A program made the position numbers and the translations under genes. Below are positions 48,527 to 58,401 of a DNA stretch of 64,000 bases, in pieces. The stretch is from positions 124,001-188,000 of the forward strand of contig NZ_AUHS01000008.1 of assembly GCF_000423305.1 (NCBI RefSeq), written 5' to 3'. The notes beneath the pieces were generated by a model that was not told the DNA's origin, did no database searches, and was given only the letters and a program-made list of their open reading frames with translations. Every line of letters begins with the position of its first letter. Positions within the stretch are counted from its first letter, which is position 1. The stretch comes from Legionella moravica DSM 19234 (lineage in GTDB: Bacteria; Pseudomonadota; Gammaproteobacteria; Legionellales; Legionellaceae).

Positions 48527-48621
48527 GAAAGTCTCAAAATTTACAATTAGGAGGTTTTTAATAACTCCTCAAGTGATCGTATTGCTGGATAATAAGCCAT
48601 GATCAACCCGAATTAGATATA

Positions 48622-48648
48622 TTGAGACTATGCATGACATAGTCTCAA
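48622..48648. terminator. 11-bp perfect hairpin between dsbA2 and glyQ
   Basis: TTGAGACTATG and its exact complement enclose CATGA. It lies 49 bases past the dsbA2 stop and 96 bases before glyQ. No T run follows on either strand, so termination is only probable. Confidence 0.45.
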
Positions 48649-48696
48649 CAGAATGTGACTTCTTATAATTCTTTACGATTGAATCACTAAATTACT

Positions 48697-49482
48697 CTAG
48701 TTTCCAGCAGCTTTCTTAATCAGTTCCTGCAATGACTCTTCACTTGCTGCGCCTGGAATAAATGAAGGCTCAGTACCTGATTTAAATTTGCCATCAGGAG
48801 TGGAGGCAACGATAAATGCTGGTGTTCCCATCAAATGCAGTTTTTCTGCCAGTTGACGATTCGCTTCAAGAATATCTGTAACTTCTTTACTGTCCATATC
48901 TTTTTTGAGCTTATCCATATTCAAACCTAATGATTTGGCAGCATCCATAACATTTTGGTCATCAAGACGTTTTTCAATTTTCAATAAAGCTTCATGCATC
49001 TGCTGGTACTTGCCTTGCATACCGGCAGCAAGAGCTACTCTTGAAGCCATTTCAGAGCTTTTGCCAAATATAGGGAATTCTTTGTAAATAACTCGTAAGC
49101 CAGAATCTTTTTTAACTAAACTATCAATAATTGGGGACATTTTTTTGCAGTGAATGCATTGATAATCGAAAAACTCGACTATGCTCACAGCACCCTTGGC
49201 ATTACCCACTGTGGTCAGATTACCCTGGAACAGTTGATCTGCATTTTCTAAAATCGCAGACTGTGCTTGCTGCTGCATATTCTGTTGTTGCTTTTGTTGT
49301 AATGCCTGAGAAGCTTCCAACAGTACCTCTGGGTTACTGATCAAATAATCATGAACCAATTTTTCAATTTCTTTTTTTTGAGCATCAGACATAGGGGTAG
49401 TTGTAGCATCAGCGGCCATAGTCATGGGTGATACTAAAGTAGTTGCCAGCGCTCCTGCAGTTAAAAATTTTGAAAATTTCAC
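48697..49482 (-). CDS. dsbA2: DsbA2/Com1-type periplasmic thiol oxidoreductase
   Basis: A 261-residue exported protein of about 27 kDa. The signal peptide ends near TMAADA. Residues about 30-85 form a helical, glutamine-rich dimerisation segment (QALQQKQQQNMQQQAQ), then comes a thioredoxin fold with the active site FFDYQCIHCKKMSP (Cys109, Cys112) and the cis-proline loop GTPAFIVA. This is the 27-kDa Com1-like DsbA2, which in L. pneumophila is reported to form and isomerise disulfides in exported proteins, including parts of the Dot/Icm system. It is monocistronic. Confidence 0.9.
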   Translation of the reverse strand: MKFSKFLTAGALATTLVSPMTMAADATTTPMSDAQKKEIEKLVHDYLISNPEVLLEASQALQQKQQQNMQQQAQSAILENADQLFQGNLTTVGNAKGAVSIVEFFDYQCIHCKKMSPIIDSLVKKDSGLRVIYKEFPIFGKSSEMASRVALAAGMQGKYQQMHEALLKIEKRLDDQNVMDAAKSLGLNMDKLKKDMDSKEVTDILEANRQLAEKLHLMGTPAFIVASTPDGKFKSGTEPSFIPGAASEESLQELIKKAAGN

Positions 49483-49690
49483 ACAATTCCCCTTATTAAT
49501 GGTTAACTAATAATTTAAGTTAATATCGGCAGCGTACTCAGAGTCGATTCACTACCGGACTGAATTTTAATTGAATCCAGTTTCTTTAGCCAGTCGCACC
49601 CTAGCACCGACTAAAGAAAATTTCAATATTAAATACCGATTACTTACAAAGACTAATGCTCTTATCACTAACCTGCACCTTACCGGTTCT

Positions 49691-51871
49691 TTAAAAATGA
49701 GAACACTCATCAACAACCGTTAAATTAGCATAGGCCAAAACCAGCCATTTTACCCCATGTTCGCTAAATTTAACCTGAACACGGGTGTGCGCACCACTTC
49801 CCTCAACTGCCAGCACAACACCTTGTCCAAATTTTGCATGCACAACATTTTGTCCCATCGGTATGGCTGAAGATTCAGGTGCTGAAGGAATTTGACTTCG
49901 AGAACTTGACACTGGACTATACCGTGCCTTGACACGAACCTGATCAAGCAGTTGCTCAGGTAATTCTCGTAAGAATCGTGACGGTCGATGATATTCCTCT
50001 CGCCCATATTGACGCCTTACTTCGGCATAGGACAAGATCAGCTTGCGCATGGCCCGGGTCATGCCAACATAACACAGCCGACGCTCTTCTTCGAGACGAC
50101 CAGGCTCTTCAAGAGATTGCTTTCCAGGGAATACCCCTTCCTCCAGGCCAACCAAAAATACAACGGGAAATTCCAGGCCTTTAGCGGCATGCAAAGTCAT
50201 TAAGTGAACATAGCGCTCATGTTCCTCAGCCTGCATCTCACCGGCTTCAAGTGAAGCATGGGCCAGGAATGCATTGACCAGGGGAAGTTCGTCTTCTTCG
50301 TCTTGTTCGTAACGGAATTGTTTGGCCGCGTTAATTAATTCCTGCAAGTTATCCAGACGTGACTCGGATTTATCTCCTTTAATTTTACTGAAGTGAGCGT
50401 AGAGCCCACTTTTTTGAATCACTTCAGAGAGCTGTTCATCCAGCTCCATAGCTACTGTCTTTATCTGCAATTGTTCGATAAGTTCTATAAAGCGCAGTAG
50501 TGATGAACCCGAACGCTGAGTCATTTCACCTGATTGCAACAGATTTTTCGCAGCACTCCATAAGGAGCACTGCTCTGTTTTTGCATGGGCTCGAAGATCT
50601 TCCAGTGTTTTTTCACCAATTCCGCGTGTAGGGAAATTAACAACCCGCTCAAATGCAGTGTCATCATTCGTATTCACCAACAAACGCAAATAAGCTAAAG
50701 TATCTTTGACCTCTGCCCTGTCAAAGAAACGAACCCCTCCATAAATTCGATAGGCAATTCCGGCACGTAATAACGCTTCTTCTAACACTCGTGATTGGGC
50801 ATTGGAGCGATACAGTATTGCAATTTCATCTGCACTGCCACCCTGATTAATCTCCATCATAATCCGTTCTGCAACAAAACGCGCTTCTTCCAATTCATTA
50901 AAAGCACTGTAGACAATTATTTTTTCACCCGTGTTTCCTGCGGTCCACAAATCTTTACCCATACGTGAGTTGTTATTGGTGATTAATGCATTGGCTGCTT
51001 CAAGAATAGTCGCTGTCGAACGATAGTTTTGCTCTAATCTGATGATGTGGGTATCTTTAAAATCAGTAGAAAACTTTTGAATGTTCTCAACTTTTGCGCC
51101 ACGCCAACCATAAATAGACTGATCATCATCCCCTACTGCCAATACCGGAGTATGTTCTCCAGCAAGTAAACGGATCCAGGCATACTGGATAGTGTTGGTA
51201 TCCTGAAACTCATCAACCAGAATAGCCTGAAATCGCTGTCGATAATGCGCCAGAATTTCCGGGTTGTCCCTCAACACTTCGTGGGTTCGTAATAATAGTT
51301 CGGCAAAATCAATGACACCGGCTGTTTGACAGGCTTGCTCATAAGCACTATAAATCGCTACCAGTGTTTTTGTTGGCCCATAAGATAAAGCATTAACATG
51401 CGGAGGCCTGATGCCTTCATCTTTTCTGCCATTAATAAAGGATTGGGCTTGCTTTACCGGCCAGCGATCGGGATCCAGATTTAAAGACGCGATGACTCTT
51501 TTAATAACGCGAGCCTGATCTTCTGAGTCCAGAATATGGAACTGTTCGGGTAAACGTGCTTCCTTATAATGGCGACGCAGTAAACGGTGGCATAAACCAT
51601 GAAATGTTCCAACCCAGAGTCCCATCACCGGAGTATTCAGCATACTGCTTAATCGTGAGCGCATTTCACCGGCGGCCTTATTGGTAAACGTTACAGCCAG
51701 GATTCCATGAGGTGAAAGTTGTTCTTTTTCGATTAACCAGGCAATTCGGCTGACTAATACTCGAGTTTTACCACTTCCGGCACCAGCCAGAACCAACATA
51801 TTATTTAAAGGAGCGGTAACCGCTTCACATTGGCGTTCATTCAAGCCCTTAAGAAGTGCTGTCATGCTCAT
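49691..51871 (-). CDS. uvrD: DNA helicase II (UvrD)
   Basis: A 726-residue superfamily-1 helicase for excision and mismatch repair. Motifs: LNERQCEAVTAP, AGAGSGKTRVLVSRIAWL, VTFTNKAAGEMRSRL, VDEFQDTN, GDDDQSIYGWRGA, LEQNYRS, MTLHAAKGLEFPVVFL and EERRLCYVGMTRA. The last 50 residues (VVHAKFGQGVVLAVEGSG...LVLAYANL) are the Tudor-like UvrD tail. The ATG two codons in (51865) is an equal start. No C-terminal nuclease, unlike the AddA-like protein at 6687. Confidence 0.93.
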   Translation of the reverse strand: MSMTALLKGLNERQCEAVTAPLNNMLVLAGAGSGKTRVLVSRIAWLIEKEQLSPHGILAVTFTNKAAGEMRSRLSSMLNTPVMGLWVGTFHGLCHRLLRRHYKEARLPEQFHILDSEDQARVIKRVIASLNLDPDRWPVKQAQSFINGRKDEGIRPPHVNALSYGPTKTLVAIYSAYEQACQTAGVIDFAELLLRTHEVLRDNPEILAHYRQRFQAILVDEFQDTNTIQYAWIRLLAGEHTPVLAVGDDDQSIYGWRGAKVENIQKFSTDFKDTHIIRLEQNYRSTATILEAANALITNNNSRMGKDLWTAGNTGEKIIVYSAFNELEEARFVAERIMMEINQGGSADEIAILYRSNAQSRVLEEALLRAGIAYRIYGGVRFFDRAEVKDTLAYLRLLVNTNDDTAFERVVNFPTRGIGEKTLEDLRAHAKTEQCSLWSAAKNLLQSGEMTQRSGSSLLRFIELIEQLQIKTVAMELDEQLSEVIQKSGLYAHFSKIKGDKSESRLDNLQELINAAKQFRYEQDEEDELPLVNAFLAHASLEAGEMQAEEHERYVHLMTLHAAKGLEFPVVFLVGLEEGVFPGKQSLEEPGRLEEERRLCYVGMTRAMRKLILSYAEVRRQYGREEYHRPSRFLRELPEQLLDQVRVKARYSPVSSSRSQIPSAPESSAIPMGQNVVHAKFGQGVVLAVEGSGAHTRVQVKFSEHGVKWLVLAYANLTVVDECSHF

Positions 51872-52066
51872 AAATAGATTCCAATCGAACAGAGATGGAG
51901 CATTATCTTCAATTTAACTCATAAAGACAAAGGGATTATTCAAGTCTCTGGTATAAAATTCAGATAACGCTGGTATTGCTTTAAACCTATACAGAGCGCA
52001 AAATATTGTGATTTCTGTATTGCAGTTAATTAAAGTATACTATACAAAAAATTATAAAGGACTAAT

Positions 52067-53026
52067 ATGCATTCCCTCTATCCAGCAATTAAACCTTATG
52101 CCCAACATGAAGTCAAAGCAAGCAAACCCCATATACTATATGTTGAAGAAACTGGGAATCCAGAAGGAATTCCAGTCATTGTACTGCATCCTGGACCTGG
52201 TGCGGAAGCAGATCCCCATCTAAGACGATTTTTTGATCCCCAACGTTACAGAATCATCCTCTTTGATCAACGCGGTTGTGGACGTTCTACTCCTCATCTT
52301 GAAATTAAAGACAATACAACATCCTTACTGCTTGATGATATTGATGCAATCCGAGATTTCCTGGGCTTATCCGAGTTTGTACTGTTCGGTGGTGGCTGGG
52401 GCTCATTATTAGGGTTACTCTATGCTCAAAAATTTCCCCAACAAGTTAAAGCGTTGCTGTTGCATCAAATCTTTTTAGGCAGACAAAACGACATTGACTG
52501 GTTCTATAAACAGGGTGCCAGCTTAGTGTACCCTGATTATTGGCAAGAATTTATCAGTTTGGTTCCAGAGAACAAGCGCCACAATATTCCCCAATTTTAT
52601 GCAGATTGCCTGCAAGGATCTAACGATCTCATTCGAATGAGTGCTGCAAAAAACTGGGCGCTTTGGCAAGCACGATGCAGTAGTTTGCAACCCCATCTTT
52701 ATGTCATCGATCAATACAGCGATCCTCATTTTGCTCTTGCACTTGCGACACTGGAATCCCATTTCATCAATAATCGTTATTTTATTGAAGAAAACCAGGT
52801 TATGGATCAGGTGCATAAAATAAGGCATATACCAACCTATATCGTCCACGGTCGATTTGATCTGGTCAGCCCATTAGCCGGAGCGTGGGAACTTCATCAG
52901 GCAATACCTGCATCAAATCTTAGAATTGTACGCGATGCCGGGCACTCCGACAGAGAATCGGGAATAATTGATGCAATAATTTACGCGACTAAAGAGATTT
53001 CAAAACAAGGATTAGATGCATGTTAA
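52067..53026 (+). CDS. pip: proline iminopeptidase homologue, catalytic serine missing
   Basis: A 319-residue alpha/beta hydrolase that follows the proline iminopeptidase pattern along its whole length (RRFFDPQRYRIILFDQRGCG, RSTPH). In active enzymes the nucleophile sits in GGSWGS; here the sequence is GGGWGS, with Gly110 (codon GGC, 52394-52396) in place of Ser. The oxyanion segment, normally HGGPG, reads HPGPG. The acid and base residues (GRFDLVSP and AGHSDRES) are kept. The protein is therefore probably inactive as a peptidase, or uses another mechanism. It overlaps dtd by 7 bases. Confidence 0.82.
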   Translation: MHSLYPAIKPYAQHEVKASKPHILYVEETGNPEGIPVIVLHPGPGAEADPHLRRFFDPQRYRIILFDQRGCGRSTPHLEIKDNTTSLLLDDIDAIRDFLGLSEFVLFGGGWGSLLGLLYAQKFPQQVKALLLHQIFLGRQNDIDWFYKQGASLVYPDYWQEFISLVPENKRHNIPQFYADCLQGSNDLIRMSAAKNWALWQARCSSLQPHLYVIDQYSDPHFALALATLESHFINNRYFIEENQVMDQVHKIRHIPTYIVHGRFDLVSPLAGAWELHQAIPASNLRIVRDAGHSDRESGIIDAIIYATKEISKQGLDAC

Positions 53027-53457
53027 CTGTGATTCAGCGTGTTACTGAAGCGCGGGTTGACATTAATGACACTCCGGTAGGGTCGATTAATCAAGGCTTA
53101 ATGATCCTGTGTGGATTTGAGCCTGATGATACAGAGCAACGGTTGGCTCGAATGATCGATAAGTGCATCAACTACCGTATTTTTGATGATGGTCAAGGCA
53201 AAATGAATTTAAGCCTGAAGGAAATTGATGGCGGTCTTTTGCTCGTACCGCAATTTACTTTAATGGCGGATACTCAAAAAGGCCTCCGGCCTAGTTTTTC
53301 AAAAGCAGCGCCGCCTGAACTTGGACGACAACTCTTCGATAAATTATTAAGCATGGCACATCAAGCACATCCCAAAACACAATGCGGAAGTTTCGGAGCC
53401 AACATGCAAGTCCATTTGTGTAACGATGGGCCAGTTACTTTTTTGATGCAATTTTAA
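53020..53457 (+). CDS. dtd: D-aminoacyl-tRNA deacylase
   Basis: A 145-residue enzyme that removes D-amino acids (and glycine from tRNA-Ala) from mischarged tRNAs. The two family signatures are present: PQFTLMADTQKGLRPSFSKA with the SQ-like TL motif region, and the C-terminal NDGPVTFLM with the Gly-cisPro loop. Length is standard. Its start lies inside the end of pip. Confidence 0.94.
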   Translation: MLTVIQRVTEARVDINDTPVGSINQGLMILCGFEPDDTEQRLARMIDKCINYRIFDDGQGKMNLSLKEIDGGLLLVPQFTLMADTQKGLRPSFSKAAPPELGRQLFDKLLSMAHQAHPKTQCGSFGANMQVHLCNDGPVTFLMQF

Positions 53458-53610
53458 ATCTCAACAGGATAATTTATCTTTGAAACTCAAATGGATTATC
53501 CTGAGCTACCCCTCTTTAATTTACAGCAAATTTCTTATTGTAAGAGCTGTTTGCAAGAAGCATAAACTGGTGTAACATCATTCTAAGTATCTAAAAAATT
53601 AGAATAAATT

Positions 53611-54363
53611 ATGCGTTTAATTGTAACATTTGCAACTATGGTAAGTTCTTTAGTGTTAACAGGATGTGCTCATAAAGGGACTAATCCCATAGACCCATAT
53701 GAACCATTTAATCGCAAAGTTCATAACTTTAATATGGCTTTTGATGCAACCATGTTAAAGCCGCCTACACGACTCTATGTTGCGGTTGTTCCCACCGTAG
53801 TGCGCAAAGGCGTTAATAATGCATTTAATAACCTCGATATGCTGCCCACCATCGCTAACGATATTTTGCAAGCTAAAGGAAAATGGGCAATAAGAGACTC
53901 CTGGCGTTTTGCCATTAACTCGACCATTGGAGTTGCTGGTATTTTCGATGTAGCGAATAAATTTGGTCTTCCTCCTCACTATAATGACTTAGGGCTTACT
54001 TTTGCCAAATGGGGTGATAAAAAATCCCCCTATATTGTCATCCCCTTTATAGGACCAAGTACCATTAGAGATGGTTCGGGCTGGCTGTTCCAATTTGCCC
54101 TTTGGAGCCCCTACGTTTACATGAAAAATGATGCTCTCGCCTTTGGTCTAATCGGTTTAAGATATGTTGATTTACGCTCACAACTCTTTGAAACTGAACG
54201 GCTGATGAATGAGGCATTAGATCAATATTCGTTTATTCGTGATGCCTATTTACAGCATAGAAGTTATCTTATAACCGGAGCGGAGCAAGATAATGGTTCA
54301 CTCTATGCTCAAGACGTCCAGGCAGATCAATCAGCTGCAGCTAACGATTATGTTGATGAATAA
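53611..54363 (+). CDS. mlaA: MlaA/VacJ outer-membrane lipoprotein
   Basis: A 250-residue lipoprotein of the Mla lipid-asymmetry pathway that removes misplaced phospholipids from the outer leaflet. The signal peptide ends in a lipobox (LVLTGC, Cys19). DPYEPFNRKVHNFN, NNAFNNLDMLPTIANDILQAK, FDVANKFGLPPHYNDLGLTFA, GPSTIRDGSGW and VDLRSQLFE are family hallmarks. The inner-membrane partners (MlaFEDB) are not in the window. Confidence 0.93.
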   Translation: MRLIVTFATMVSSLVLTGCAHKGTNPIDPYEPFNRKVHNFNMAFDATMLKPPTRLYVAVVPTVVRKGVNNAFNNLDMLPTIANDILQAKGKWAIRDSWRFAINSTIGVAGIFDVANKFGLPPHYNDLGLTFAKWGDKKSPYIVIPFIGPSTIRDGSGWLFQFALWSPYVYMKNDALAFGLIGLRYVDLRSQLFETERLMNEALDQYSFIRDAYLQHRSYLITGAEQDNGSLYAQDVQADQSAAANDYVDE

Positions 54364-54398
54364 TTTACTAAATGGGTCATAATACCGTATGATTGCAT

Positions 54399-54425
54399 GA
54401 TTCCCCGCCTTTTCGCGGAGGAATC
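54399..54425 (+). terminator. hairpin after mlaA
   Basis: GATTCCCCGC and GCGGAGGAATC pair around CTTTTC with one unpaired base, 36 bases after the mlaA stop. There is no T tract. Confidence 0.4.
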
Positions 54426-54608
54426 GTAGCATCAATTTAGTCAGCTTGTAGTCTTTAACCAATAATTAGTTCGAATCAATGTATTGCCGCGCCAAGCCCC
54501 ACCCTAAGCTTAAAAAAGTGAAGAACGTTCAGGCAAAAAGCCTAGGAAGTAAGGCTAAATAAATCAAATATCAACAGCCCCTAGCAACAATTCCCTCGGT
54601 TCCAGCTT

Positions 54609-55559
54609 TTATTGCTGGCGAATCTTTTCAAGGCCGCGAAGAAAATCACCCGCTATATCCAATCCTGTTTCTTCTGAAATTTCTCTTAAACAGGTAGGAC
54701 TGGTCACATTAATTTCAGTCAAATAATCACCGATCACATCAATACCAACAAAGTACAATCCTTTATCTTTTAGCACAGGGCCAATTTGTTCACATATCCA
54801 TCGATCTCTTGCTGTAATGGGAACAACTTCTCCCCTGGCTCCGGCTGCCAAATTACCTCGTAACTCCCCTTGTGCAGGAATTCGCGCCAAGGCGTAGGGT
54901 ACTGGCTCACCATGAATCACAAGAATTCGTTTGTCTCCTGTAACAGCAATTTCAGGGATATAGCGTTGTGCCATAATGCACTTGGTTTCACCTTTAGTTA
55001 ATACTTCAAGAATAACCGATAGATTTCTTCCCTGCTCATCCACATGAAAGACTGAACTTCCCCCCATGCCTTCCAATGGTTTGAAAATTACATTTTTATG
55101 CTCGCGCCAAAAGGCTTTTAATCGCTTGATGTCTCTGGATACCAAGGTAAGAGGACAACACTGAGGAAAATTCAAAGTAAAAAACTTTTCATTAGCATCA
55201 CGTAAACTTTGAGGCTTGTTTGCCACCAAAACGCCATCTCGCTCGGCAAGCTCCAAAGCATAAGTAGTATAAATGTACTCAATATCAAAGGGAGGATCTT
55301 TGCGCATGAGTATCATATCAAAATCACTCAATGGTTTTTCCCCCAGATCGTTTACTTCAGCCCATTCAGAACTGTGTAAATCACCAATACTGATCTCATG
55401 AACTCGCGCATAGGAATGACCCGAACTACAAAACAAATCTTCTTGAGTAAAATAAACACAGGACCAACCCATAGCTTTAGCGCTGGATATCATTGCAACA
55501 GTAGTGTCTTTATAGGGTTTCAAACGATGTAATGGATCCATTAAAACTGCGACTTTCAT
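54609..55559 (-). CDS. gshB: glutathione synthetase
   Basis: A 316-residue ATP-grasp ligase that joins gamma-glutamylcysteine and glycine. KVAVLMDPLHRLKPYKDTT, MRKDPPFDIEYIY, VIFKPLEGMGGSSVF, LAAGARGEVVPIT and EINVTSPTCLREI are conserved. Its ATG shares one base with the gshA stop, so both steps of glutathione synthesis come from one message. Confidence 0.95.
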   Translation of the reverse strand: MKVAVLMDPLHRLKPYKDTTVAMISSAKAMGWSCVYFTQEDLFCSSGHSYARVHEISIGDLHSSEWAEVNDLGEKPLSDFDMILMRKDPPFDIEYIYTTYALELAERDGVLVANKPQSLRDANEKFFTLNFPQCCPLTLVSRDIKRLKAFWREHKNVIFKPLEGMGGSSVFHVDEQGRNLSVILEVLTKGETKCIMAQRYIPEIAVTGDKRILVIHGEPVPYALARIPAQGELRGNLAAGARGEVVPITARDRWICEQIGPVLKDKGLYFVGIDVIGDYLTEINVTSPTCLREISEETGLDIAGDFLRGLEKIRQQ

Positions 55560-56854
55560 TATTCACCTCCGATAGCCCTGATTTCTCGGGCAGCGGCCAA
55601 AGCTGCCAAACGAGCAATCACTCCATAAACATAAAAGCGATTAGGACAATCCACCACTTCCAATTCATCACAGGGCATATTGCACGCTTGAGCAAAAGCC
55701 AATGGTTCGAAATGCATTCCTGGCGCATTCAAATTTTCATCAATTCCTCTCCCCTGATGAACTCTGTAGAATCCGCCAACAACAAATTGACCAATCATAT
55801 AGACAACAGGCTCAGCTACTGCTCCATTCGGCATGGTTTCAAAGGTGTAGACCCCTTCCTGAATAATCACTCTCTCAACCTTTCGACTTCCTTTGCTACT
55901 GGACATTTTGGTACGTTGTTTTCTATTTAACTGTCTGATTTCATTGGCATCGTGAACCATCATAACACTCATGCCATAAGTTCCATTATCTGCCTTAACG
56001 ACAACAAACGGCTTTTCTGCAATTCCATAAACAGCATACTTATCCGCTATCAAACCAAGAATTTTTTCGACCTCTTGAGCTAATTGCTCAATTCCTTCCT
56101 GCGCCATAAAGTCGACTCCATCAATGGCACTGAAATAGGGATTGATCAACCAGGAATCAATATCTACCAATTCCGCGAATTCCTTGGCTACTTCATCAAA
56201 AAATTGAAAATGGCTTGATTTCAAACGGGATGCCCAACCCAATTTAGCGGTGGGTCTTATTCGTTGCTCCAATCCGACCAGTAGCTCAGGAACACCTGAA
56301 GACAAATCATTATTTAACAATAAGAAACATGGATTAAAGTCATCTAGCCCTACTCGGTTATCTTGTCGTCGCAACGGCTCAATGAGTAAACTCTCACCAT
56401 TTTCAAGTAATACTTCCGTGGGATTTGTTATTTCGGGATCCAGACTTCCAATACGAACTATAAATCCTGCTTTTGTGAAGATAGTACGAAGTACATTTAA
56501 ACTTTGTAAATAAAATTTATTACGAGTGTGGCTCTCCGGTAAAATCAGAATTTTAGTACAATCCGGAATATACTCAATTAACACCGATTGAGCAGCCTGG
56601 ACGCATAGAGGAAGAAAGTCTGGATTCAGATTATTAAATCCAGCCGGGAATAAATTAGTATCTACTGGTGCCAGTTTAAATCCCGCATGCCGCAAGTCTA
56701 CAGATGATGTTAAAGGGGCAGGAGTTTCCTTCCATTTTTGCCTGAACCAGGCTTCGATTGGAGCAACATGATTTAACAGAATTTTTTCTACATGAAATAA
56801 AGGTCCCGAGTGAGCAGTAGTCAGATGAGGTACCGGTATGTCATTAGCGTTCAT
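55559..56854 (-). CDS. gshA: glutamate-cysteine ligase (short proteobacterial type)
   Basis: A 431-residue ligase of the group found in acidithiobacilli, Legionella and relatives, distinct from the larger E. coli GshA. VDLRHAGFKLAPVDTNLFPAGFNNL, ILPESHTRNKFYLQSLN, KADNGTYGMSVMMVHDA and RVHQGRGIDENLNAPGMHFEPL are typical. It catalyses the first step of glutathione synthesis and is coupled to gshB. Confidence 0.9.
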   Translation of the reverse strand: MNANDIPVPHLTTAHSGPLFHVEKILLNHVAPIEAWFRQKWKETPAPLTSSVDLRHAGFKLAPVDTNLFPAGFNNLNPDFLPLCVQAAQSVLIEYIPDCTKILILPESHTRNKFYLQSLNVLRTIFTKAGFIVRIGSLDPEITNPTEVLLENGESLLIEPLRRQDNRVGLDDFNPCFLLLNNDLSSGVPELLVGLEQRIRPTAKLGWASRLKSSHFQFFDEVAKEFAELVDIDSWLINPYFSAIDGVDFMAQEGIEQLAQEVEKILGLIADKYAVYGIAEKPFVVVKADNGTYGMSVMMVHDANEIRQLNRKQRTKMSSSKGSRKVERVIIQEGVYTFETMPNGAVAEPVVYMIGQFVVGGFYRVHQGRGIDENLNAPGMHFEPLAFAQACNMPCDELEVVDCPNRFYVYGVIARLAALAAAREIRAIGGE

Positions 56855-57219
56855 GCGTGTTCTCTAAATGTGGGAATGACCTGATGTTACCCTATGTTCA
56901 TGATAAAATAAAAGATAAAGTCATCTATTCAACACACCAACTCCTGGCTCAATTCCCCTAATTATAGTCCAATAATCAGAGAGGGTTAACCGATTCGAAA
57001 ATGCCGCAAGGTCACATTAGGGTTAGTCAAAACGCCCTATCACGAACCAGCTATTTTATATCCCACTTAGCCTTTAGCCATCTGGGTTAAGGAGAAATTA
57101 TACGCACACTGTCACTATCTGGCCTAAACAAAAAACACATAAAAATCCTGAGGATTGATTCATTTAGCACTTGAGTGTCATAATTCAAGTTTTCACATTA
57201 TTGATGAACATACCCGTTT
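56855..57219. other. gap between divergent gshA and the DMT transporter
   Basis: This AT-rich stretch of about 365 bases must hold the promoters of both divergent genes, but I see no convincing box, riboswitch or repeat in it. Confidence 0.4.
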
Positions 57220-58116
57220 ATGGATAAATTAAAAACCTTAAAATCACTCCTCCTTCTCATCGTTTTAGGTTTTATCTGGGGCTCGGGATATTCGTTAGCT
57301 AAATTTGCCATGACGAATGGAGTATCTCCTCTTGGGTATGCATTCTGGCAATCATTAGGTCCCGCTGTATTGTTAACCTGCATTTGCCTTGCCACGCAAA
57401 AAGCTAATCTGTTTCACCGCTCATACTACCCCTATTTTTTAATGTGTGGATTAATAGGAATAACCATTCCAAATACCAATATGTATTTCATAGCCAGTCA
57501 TATCCCTGCAGGATTATTGGCAGTACTTGTGAATACAGTACCGCTTCTTGTATATCCATTGGCCCTTCTGACAGGCCAGGAGAAATTGGATGGATGGCGT
57601 TTGTTTGCTTTATTACTTGGCATGACAGGAATACTCTTTATCATAGGTATTAATACCACGGGTTTGTATTCAGGTTGGACATTATTAGCCCTGTTAAGTC
57701 CACTAGGATTTGCTGTTTGCTCTATATACATCGGTATAAAACAACCCAAAGGAATAAACGCTCTGCAAGCGGCAAGTGGCATGCTCCTGGCGGCCTCGCT
57801 TCTGCTAATCCCTCTTGTGGTATCCCAAGGATCATTTTATCCTCTTTCTGGGCCATTTACTTTTGTAAAACAAATTATCGTTCTGGAAATTATCTTATCC
57901 AGCCTGGGTTACTTACTTTTTTTCACGCTTATTCGTTTAGCTGGCCCTGTATTTTATAGCCTGACAGGCGGCGTCGTTGCCTTGACTGGCTTATTTTGGG
58001 GTTATCTCATTTTTGGAGAAACGCCTTCCCCTATGCAAAGTGTGGCCGTTGTTTTAGTCATTTCTGCCATTTTTCTGTTATCATGGAGGCAATCAATACA
58101 TATGAAAGGAACCTGA
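57220..58116 (+). CDS. EamA/RhaT-family (DMT) transporter
   Basis: A 298-residue inner-membrane protein with about ten helices arranged as two EamA repeats. The first repeat starts LLLIVLGFIWGSGYSLAKFAM; the second ends with GVVALTGLFWGYLIFGE, the usual EamA closing helix pair. Substrates of this family range from amino acids to nucleotide-linked compounds and cannot be predicted here. Followed after three bases by a small membrane-protein gene. Confidence 0.85.
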   Translation: MDKLKTLKSLLLLIVLGFIWGSGYSLAKFAMTNGVSPLGYAFWQSLGPAVLLTCICLATQKANLFHRSYYPYFLMCGLIGITIPNTNMYFIASHIPAGLLAVLVNTVPLLVYPLALLTGQEKLDGWRLFALLLGMTGILFIIGINTTGLYSGWTLLALLSPLGFAVCSIYIGIKQPKGINALQAASGMLLAASLLLIPLVVSQGSFYPLSGPFTFVKQIIVLEIILSSLGYLLFFTLIRLAGPVFYSLTGGVVALTGLFWGYLIFGETPSPMQSVAVVLVISAIFLLSWRQSIHMKGT

Positions 58117-58119
58117 TTT

Positions 58120-58401
58120 ATGATTGCTGAACTGGCAAAACAATTCAGTACCCAACTTGAAACCTTTTTTTATCTGATTGCTTTAATCAATGGAATGTTA
58201 CATATTACTTTTGCAGGTGCCGTAGCACGAGATGCTGGTAATTTATACCGACTAGGACAAAAACCGGTTTTAGTATCTGCACCAACCTGGGCATTCGCTA
58301 CTTTAATAGGTGGAGTGTTGACTGCGACAATTTACTGGCTGCTTCATCATTCAACATTAACCAGACCGTCAATGAGAGAAATTCGTTATGACAAAGCATG
58401 A
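58120..58401 (+). CDS. small membrane protein of unknown function
   Basis: A 93-residue protein with two probable helices (residues about 15-35 and 55-75). ARDAGNLYRLGQKPVLVSAP connects them. I do not recognise it. It is tightly packed between the DMT transporter and the rhodanese gene (14-base overlap with the latter), so the three are probably one operon. Confidence 0.6.
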   Translation: MIAELAKQFSTQLETFFYLIALINGMLHITFAGAVARDAGNLYRLGQKPVLVSAPTWAFATLIGGVLTATIYWLLHHSTLTRPSMREIRYDKA

